Assembly: GCA_964628435.1 (NCBI GenBank) | Contig: CAZVON010000023.1 | Span: 1-16,433, forward strand | Origin: CAZVON01 sp964628435 | GTDB taxonomy: Bacteria > Patescibacteriota > Microgenomatia > Levybacterales > UBA12049 | Length of the DNA stretch: 16,433 nt | Direction: 5' to 3' | Shown: positions 12,702 through 16,433 of the stretch, piece by piece | How the letters are laid out: every line of letters begins with the position of its first letter | How positions within the stretch are numbered: the stretch's first letter is position 1 | Notes under the pieces: generated by a model | Told to the model about the DNA's origin: nothing | Database searches by the model: none | Seen by the model: the letters and a program-made list of their open reading frames with translations, nothing else | Program-made: the position numbers and the translations under genes

Positions 12702-13359
12702 TGAAGAACACAAACTCTGGAGACAGGGATATAGATATGTAATTGGAATTGATGAAGTTGGGAGAGGATCGTTTGCTGGTCCAATTGTCGCAGCGGGTGT
12801 AATGTATTCTCCATATTATTATCCGAAAGATGCCCAAAAGCAATTACAATTAAATGCGATAAATGACTCAAAAAAAATCTCTGGTTCACAAAGAGAAAAA
12901 CTGTCAGAGTTTATTAAGAAAGAAGCCTTATATGCCATAATCAAAGTAACAGATGTTTCGGTAATTAATAAGTACGGTATTGGGAAAGCAACACAGATTA
13001 CAATAAGAAAAATTACGAACCAAATTATTACCTGTGTCCCGTTTTCTTCTGTTTTCGTATTGATCGATGGATTTCCAGTTGGTTATATACGTAGTATTAG
13101 AAAGCAAAGACAGAAAGCAATTATTAAAGGTGATCAAAAAAGCCTTTCGATTGCTTCAGCTTCAATTATTGCCAAAGTTTATAGAGATTCCCTTATGAAA
13201 AAAATACATGGTCTGTATCCAAATTATAACTTTTCTAAAAATAAGGGGTATGGAACGAAAGAGCATCAGAAAGCAATTTATACCTATGGTTTGTCTCATG
13301 CTCATAGAACATCATTTGACCTTTTTAAATTTACATCTTTCTACGTTTCTCAAGAATAA
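12676..13359 (+). CDS. rnhB: ribonuclease HII
   Basis: RNase HII removes single ribonucleotides and RNA primers from DNA:RNA hybrids in the cytoplasm. The 227-residue protein shows GIDEVGRGSFAGPIVAAGV with catalytic D26 and E27, NDSKKISGSQRE (about 57-68), D131 in LIDGF, D153 in IIKGDQKS, and the closing SIASASIIAKVYRD and NYNFSKNKGYGTKEH. The four acidic residues complete the DEDD site. Family length is usual. The ATG at 12676 lies 26 bases inside the DUF2130 gene with only a weak GGAAA before it, so translational coupling is likely. The next gene has its own promoter within the 19-base gap. Confidence 0.97.
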   Translation: MIQQKPTFDEEHKLWRQGYRYVIGIDEVGRGSFAGPIVAAGVMYSPYYYPKDAQKQLQLNAINDSKKISGSQREKLSEFIKKEALYAIIKVTDVSVINKYGIGKATQITIRKITNQIITCVPFSSVFVLIDGFPVGYIRSIRKQRQKAIIKGDQKSLSIASASIIAKVYRDSLMKKIHGLYPNYNFSKNKGYGTKEHQKAIYTYGLSHAHRTSFDLFKFTSFYVSQE

Positions 13360-13363
13360 AGTA

Positions 13364-13372
13364 TGATATAAT
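13364..13372 (+). promoter_or_regulatory. extended -10 promoter of the SurA-like gene, predicted leaderless
   Basis: TG-A-TATAAT (13364-13372) is a perfect extended -10 element with no clear -35, as is common for this promoter class. It ends six bases before ATG 13379, again predicting transcription from the start codon. It lies just after the rnhB stop. Confidence 0.65.
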
Positions 13373-13378
13373 ACAACA

Positions 13379-14041
13379 ATGCCAAAGAAAAAATCGTCTG
13401 AGTCAAAAATAACAAAAGTATCAAAAGAAGTTTCAGAGGAAGTTTTTGAAGAAAAACCATCACACCGAAAAAAATATATATTTGCTTTTTTGGGAATAAT
13501 TATCCTTGGGGCTCTTCTTTTTCTTTCTAAGGAGCTTTTTATCGCAGCCATCGTAAATGGTGAACCAATACCAAGGTGGACAGTTATTCAAGAGTTAGAA
13601 AAACAAAATGGGCAACGTACACTCAGTGCCTTGATTACTAAAACGCTTATTTCACAAGAAGCAAAGAAGCAAGGAGTTATTATTTCGGATAAAGAAATAG
13701 ATGAAGAAATTAAAAAGATCGATGATTCAGTAACAAAACAAGGGCAAAAATTAGATCAATTACTCGCAACGCAAGGATTGACGAAAAAGGATTTACGAGA
13801 ACAAATTCGAGTTGAAAAAATTATTGCGAAAGTTCTTGGGAAAGAAATAACAGTAACAGACAAAGAAGTTGATGAATATATAGAAAAAAATAAAAGTTCG
13901 TTTCCAGAGGATACGGACATTCCCTCAGAAAAAGAAAATATAAAAAAACAACTCGAACAACAAAAAATGAATGAAAAATTTCAAAATTGGCTTGATGCGC
14001 TTCAAAAGAAATCCTCAATAGTAAATTTTGTGCAGTACTAA
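13379..14041 (+). CDS. membrane-anchored SurA-N/PrsA-like chaperone without a PPIase domain
   Basis: This 220-residue protein has a charged cytoplasmic N-terminus (about 1-32), one membrane helix (about 33-50, YIFAFLGIIILGALLFLS), then an external helical domain. That domain starts IAAIVNGEPIPRWTVIQELEKQNG and continues TLSALITKTLISQEAKKQGVIISDKEIDEEI, TKKDLREQIRVEKIIAKVL and ITVTDKEVDEYIEKNKSSFP. The order matches the SurA N-terminal chaperone domain found in SurA and PrsA. Those proteins normally also carry one or two parvulin PPIase domains; none is present here and the chain ends after the C-terminal helix. It probably binds unfolded exported proteins at the outer face of the membrane, which fits secG and several secreted proteins nearby. 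Its client proteins cannot be told from sequence. Confidence 0.85.
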   Translation: MPKKKSSESKITKVSKEVSEEVFEEKPSHRKKYIFAFLGIIILGALLFLSKELFIAAIVNGEPIPRWTVIQELEKQNGQRTLSALITKTLISQEAKKQGVIISDKEIDEEIKKIDDSVTKQGQKLDQLLATQGLTKKDLREQIRVEKIIAKVLGKEITVTDKEVDEYIEKNKSSFPEDTDIPSEKENIKKQLEQQKMNEKFQNWLDALQKKSSIVNFVQY

Positions 14042-14066
14042 GTTTTAAAGAGCTACGTAATTTCCG

Positions 14067-14095
14067 TTGATTGACCCTTGGGCATTTGATACTAT
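14067..14095 (+). promoter_or_regulatory. promoter of the GT39-like gene, predicted leaderless
   Basis: TTGATT (14067-14072) and TACTAT (14090-14095) are 17 bases apart, with the extended TG at 14087-14088. The -10 box ends seven bases before ATG 14103. A possible upstream TTG start at 14067 is the -35 box itself, so it is not used here. Confidence 0.65.
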
Positions 14096-14102
14096 TAGAG
14101 AA

Positions 14103-15776
14103 ATGGTCCGCACGAAAACTGTGTGCTTTTTGTTAATCCTTACTATAGTGGGATCTATACTTCGGTTATACTCTCTTTCAAATTTTCCTCACGGCTTCCA
14201 TAAAGACGAAGCATTCTTAGGGTATAATGCCTATTCTTTGCTTAAAACAGGAAAAGATATGCACGGTATTTTTCTTCCTTTTCATCTAAAGTCTTTTTTG
14301 TACAGTCCTTCGGGGTATTCCTACTTTTCTATAATACCAATTTTTATTTTTGGATTGTCTGAATTTTCGGTTCGATTTACTTCTGCGTTTTTGGGTACAC
14401 TCACTATTATTGCTGTGTTTCTATTCGTGAGGATACTTTTTGCAAATAGTTCAAGGAAAGAAACTATTGCTCTTTGTACTGCATTTTTTTTAACAATATC
14501 ACCATGGCATATTAACTTGTCTAGAACTGCTACGGAAAATACGGTAGTACTTTTCTGTATTGTTTTAGCAACCTATCTGTATATACTCTGGACTAATAAT
14601 AAAAAGGGTCTTTTACTTATTGGTGTTTTTTTACTCTTTTTTATCAGTTTCTTCACCTACCAAGCTCCTCGTGTTTTTCTACCTCTTTTTGTTCCTGCGC
14701 TTGTGTTTTTTTTCAAAGATAAAATTGATTCTAAAAAATTAGCCTGGATCGCATTGCTTTATAGTATATTCATCCTTATTCCCCTTGTAGTCATTTTAAC
14801 ATCTTCCAATCTTTCACTCCGAATAAAAACAGTGAGTATTTTCGCAACCAGTGGAACGCAGTTAGTAATCGACGAGCATATTCGAGAAGACGGCGTATCC
14901 ACGGTGTCGCCTTTTATAAGTAGATTAGTGCATAATAAACTCATATATTATGGAAAGGAGACTTTGATGAATTATTTTAGTCATTTCACTTTCTCATTTC
15001 TTTTTTCAGAAAATGGGTACCCAGATCGGTATAGAGTCCCCTTTTATGGTCTTTTTCATGTAATTGAGCTTCCTTTTATGTTATATGGAGTGTGGGTGCT
15101 CGCGAAGAAGTACACGAAGCAATTTTTTATACTTTTGGGATGGATATTACTGACTCCCGTTGGTGCCGCGCTTACCTTTGATGACGTGCCTAACTTACAA
15201 AGAACTCTTCTGATGCTTCCTGCTTTTTTGGTTTTTTCCGCGATAGGAGTTGTACACATTATAGGGATTATCCCTAAAAAAAAATACAGGAAAACATGTA
15301 TGGTAAGTGTTTTACTATCTTTAGGACTTGGAATGTTTATCTATCTTCACCAATATTATATTCATATGCCAAAATATAGACCTTGGTACAGACAGGATGG
15401 ATATAGAGAGTTGGTACGAAAAGTAAATACGATTCTCCCGAACTATAAAAAAGCTGTGATTACCGACAGAGAATCTTCGCCCACGATCTATTCCCTTTTT
15501 TATAGCAAATATGACCCCGCATTATTTCAACAGCAGACAATACATCCATCTGTACAAGATTACGACCGAGTTAATTTTGGATCATATGAATTTTCTCAAG
15601 AAGAATGTCCGTTAAAACTAGATATGGATAAAGAAGGAAAAACGATACTGAGTGGAGAGAAAGACGTTTTATACGTAAACAGTAGCCTGTGTGAAATCCC
15701 GCAAGGAGTTGACGAATTGTTCACAATCCAAAGACAAGACTCCTCAAAAGCATTTATCGGTGTGGCATTAAAATAG
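14103..15776 (+). CDS. GT39/PMT-family membrane glycosyltransferase (ArnT-like)
   Basis: This 557-residue integral membrane protein resembles the glycosyltransferase family 39 (PMT_2, ArnT-like) enzymes, which move a sugar from a polyprenyl-phosphate donor to a protein or lipid outside the membrane. After a first helix (about 6-22) comes a loop with LYSLSNFPHGFHKDEAFLGY. The D35-E36 pair matches the catalytic acidic pair of the first external loop. About ten further hydrophobic helices follow, e.g. FSVRFTSAFLGTLTIIAVFLF, ALLYSIFILIPLVVILTS, LPAFLVFSAIGVVHIIGI and CMVSVLLSLGLGMFIYL. A soluble C-terminal domain of about 140 residues (KYRPWYRQDGYRELVRKVN onward) closes the protein. Acceptor and sugar are unknown; S-layer or surface-protein glycosylation is a plausible role. 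It stands 61 bases after the SurA-like gene, with its own promoter. The GC-rich hairpins of the repeat at 15799 follow the stop and may end the transcript. Confidence 0.85.
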   Translation: MVRTKTVCFLLILTIVGSILRLYSLSNFPHGFHKDEAFLGYNAYSLLKTGKDMHGIFLPFHLKSFLYSPSGYSYFSIIPIFIFGLSEFSVRFTSAFLGTLTIIAVFLFVRILFANSSRKETIALCTAFFLTISPWHINLSRTATENTVVLFCIVLATYLYILWTNNKKGLLLIGVFLLFFISFFTYQAPRVFLPLFVPALVFFFKDKIDSKKLAWIALLYSIFILIPLVVILTSSNLSLRIKTVSIFATSGTQLVIDEHIREDGVSTVSPFISRLVHNKLIYYGKETLMNYFSHFTFSFLFSENGYPDRYRVPFYGLFHVIELPFMLYGVWVLAKKYTKQFFILLGWILLTPVGAALTFDDVPNLQRTLLMLPAFLVFSAIGVVHIIGIIPKKKYRKTCMVSVLLSLGLGMFIYLHQYYIHMPKYRPWYRQDGYRELVRKVNTILPNYKKAVITDRESSPTIYSLFYSKYDPALFQQQTIHPSVQDYDRVNFGSYEFSQEECPLKLDMDKEGKTILSGEKDVLYVNSSLCEIPQGVDELFTIQRQDSSKAFIGVALK

Positions 15777-15798
15777 CAATGAACAGATGATATCTTAC

Positions 15799-15924
15799 AC
15801 AGACTCGCCTCGCTGAAGCTTTGGCCAGCCTCGCGGCTAGGCGGGCTGCGGGAATTCTTTAGATTATTCCTATCTGAAGGGCTAAACTCAGAATATGCCT
15901 ATACGTTTGGCCTAAATGATGCAT
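15799..15924 (-). repeat. dispersed structured repeat, right copy (inverted)
   Basis: This is the reverse complement of the 221-355 copy, with scattered substitutions and without the 9-bp tandem duplication. The GC-rich hairpin AGCC (15827-15830) / GGCT (15835-15838) is kept. Homology ends sharply at both ends, and the flanks on each side do not match the flanks of the left copy. It occupies most of the space between the GT39-like gene and the membrane protein at 15985. Confidence 0.9.
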
Positions 15925-15948
15925 AGGAATTCATAGCAGGAATTATTC

Positions 15949-15978
15949 TTGTATCTCATTCTTTGAAATGTATATACT
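15949..15978 (+). promoter_or_regulatory. promoter of the terminal membrane-protein gene, predicted leaderless
   Basis: TTGTAT (15949-15954) and TATACT (15973-15978) are 18 bases apart. The -10 box ends six bases before ATG 15985. It begins 24 bases after the repeat, outside it. Confidence 0.55.
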
Positions 15979-15984
15979 GAATAT

Positions 15985-16433
15985 ATGGAAACTATCATTT
16001 TCTGGATTGTATGGGGTATTATTTCCTTTTGGGCTCTTAAAACATTTTACTTTTCTTTCTCAAAAGAAAAAATTGAGAGGTTACGAAAAGCTGTTCTTGG
16101 TTTTCATCTGGCTATTTTTGTTCTCATATTTCTTCCATGGTTACCACCAGTATTAGGTGGAACTAGTGGCTTCACTCTTGCATTGACAGGAAACATGCTG
16201 GCCGTTTTGTTTTTGGCGCTGGTTGTTCTATCTACAGTTTTCTTTTTAACAAGGGATGCGTATCTGATGAAAGCTGCATCAGCAGTAACCATAGTTAATA
16301 CTTTGGCGCTTTTCATTTTAATGTACTCTCTTCGACCAAAAACATTTACTTTAACCATTTATGATATAGCCCCAATTTTAGTTGCACTTTTATTGCTTAT
16401 TTGCGATGTAGCGGTTCTGCTTCTTTGGCAACA
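15985..16433 (+). CDS. multi-pass membrane protein of unknown function, 3' end missing
   Basis: An ATG at 15985 opens a frame that stays open to the window edge, with 149 visible codons. It begins METIIFWIVWGIISFWALKT. Hydrophobic helices are at about 3-20, 39-54 (VLGFHLAIFVLIFLPW), 70-95 (MLAVLFLALVVLSTVFFL) and 101-117 (ASAVTIVNTLALFIL), with another at the edge (APILVALLLLICDVAVLLL). Between the first two lies a basic segment (KEKIERLRK). I do not recognise a family; alternating helices and short loops could be a carrier, a sensor membrane domain or a structural protein. A shorter frame starting at 15968 is in another phase, lacks this promoter spacing and is rejected. The gene follows the repeat and has its own leaderless-type promoter. 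Confidence 0.75.
   Translation, partial: METIIFWIVWGIISFWALKTFYFSFSKEKIERLRKAVLGFHLAIFVLIFLPWLPPVLGGTSGFTLALTGNMLAVLFLALVVLSTVFFLTRDAYLMKAASAVTIVNTLALFILMYSLRPKTFTLTIYDIAPILVALLLLICDVAVLLLWQ

Noticed and set aside
14067..14102. Start of the GT39-like protein at TTG 14067
   Set aside because: The TTG belongs to the -35 box TTGATT; ATG 14103 lies at the predicted transcription start.
15968..16156. 62-codon plus-strand frame starting MYILNIWK
   Set aside because: It overlaps the longer frame from 15985, which has a well-placed promoter and continuous membrane-protein character.
1..16433. CRISPR array, tRNA, rRNA, transposase or integrase
   Set aside because: I found no regularly spaced direct repeats, no cloverleaf, no rRNA motifs and no recombinase signatures on either strand; the only repeat pair is the inverted one described.

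Overview
The window is AT-rich, densely packed bacterial DNA. It carries short core genes, very small intergenic gaps, a UvrC without its usual C-terminus, a RAD52-type annealing protein and many small membrane-anchored surface proteins. This combination suggests a Candidate Phyla Radiation (Patescibacteria) genome, most likely of the Microgenomates group. That assignment is inferred from gene style, not from a marker gene. A run of 10 Ns at 2200-2209 shows it is a draft, probably metagenomic, scaffold.

Layout. 1-203: tail of an XRE-type HTH protein. 204-1059: gene-poor, decayed stretch with the left copy of a ~130-bp repeat, a minus-strand promoter and hairpin-plus-T signal, a startless open frame, and a truncated aminoglycoside-kinase-like fragment. 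1060-8444, plus strand: RAD52-like annealing protein, L,D-transpeptidase (catalytic motif interrupted by the gap), uvrA, a secreted membrane-anchored transglutaminase-like protein, and uvrC overlapping it by 71 bp. 8447-11414, minus strand: a tight cluster, in transcription order a YvlD-type membrane protein, a YvcK/CofD-like protein, secG and a family-5 solute-binding protein. It converges on uvrC with a 2-bp gap. 11505-15776, plus strand: DUF2130 coiled-coil protein with a PD-(D/E)XK-like motif, rnhB (26-bp overlap), a membrane-anchored SurA-N-type chaperone, and a GT39/PMT-like membrane glycosyltransferase. 15799-15924: the second repeat copy, inverted relative to the first. 15985-end: start of a multi-pass membrane protein that runs off the window.

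Two themes run through the genes. One is genome maintenance (RAD52-like, UvrA, UvrC, DUF2130 nuclease-like, RNase HII). The other is envelope building and secretion (L,D-transpeptidase, transglutaminase, SecG, solute-binding protein, SurA-like chaperone, GT39, YvlD).

The most striking signal is in the promoters. For most genes at the head of a transcription unit, a good -10 box ends only 6-10 bases before the start codon, which predicts leaderless or nearly leaderless mRNAs. The clear AGGAGG ribosome-binding sites occur at the transglutaminase gene and at the operon-internal uvrC. I found no CRISPR array, tRNA, rRNA or transposase.
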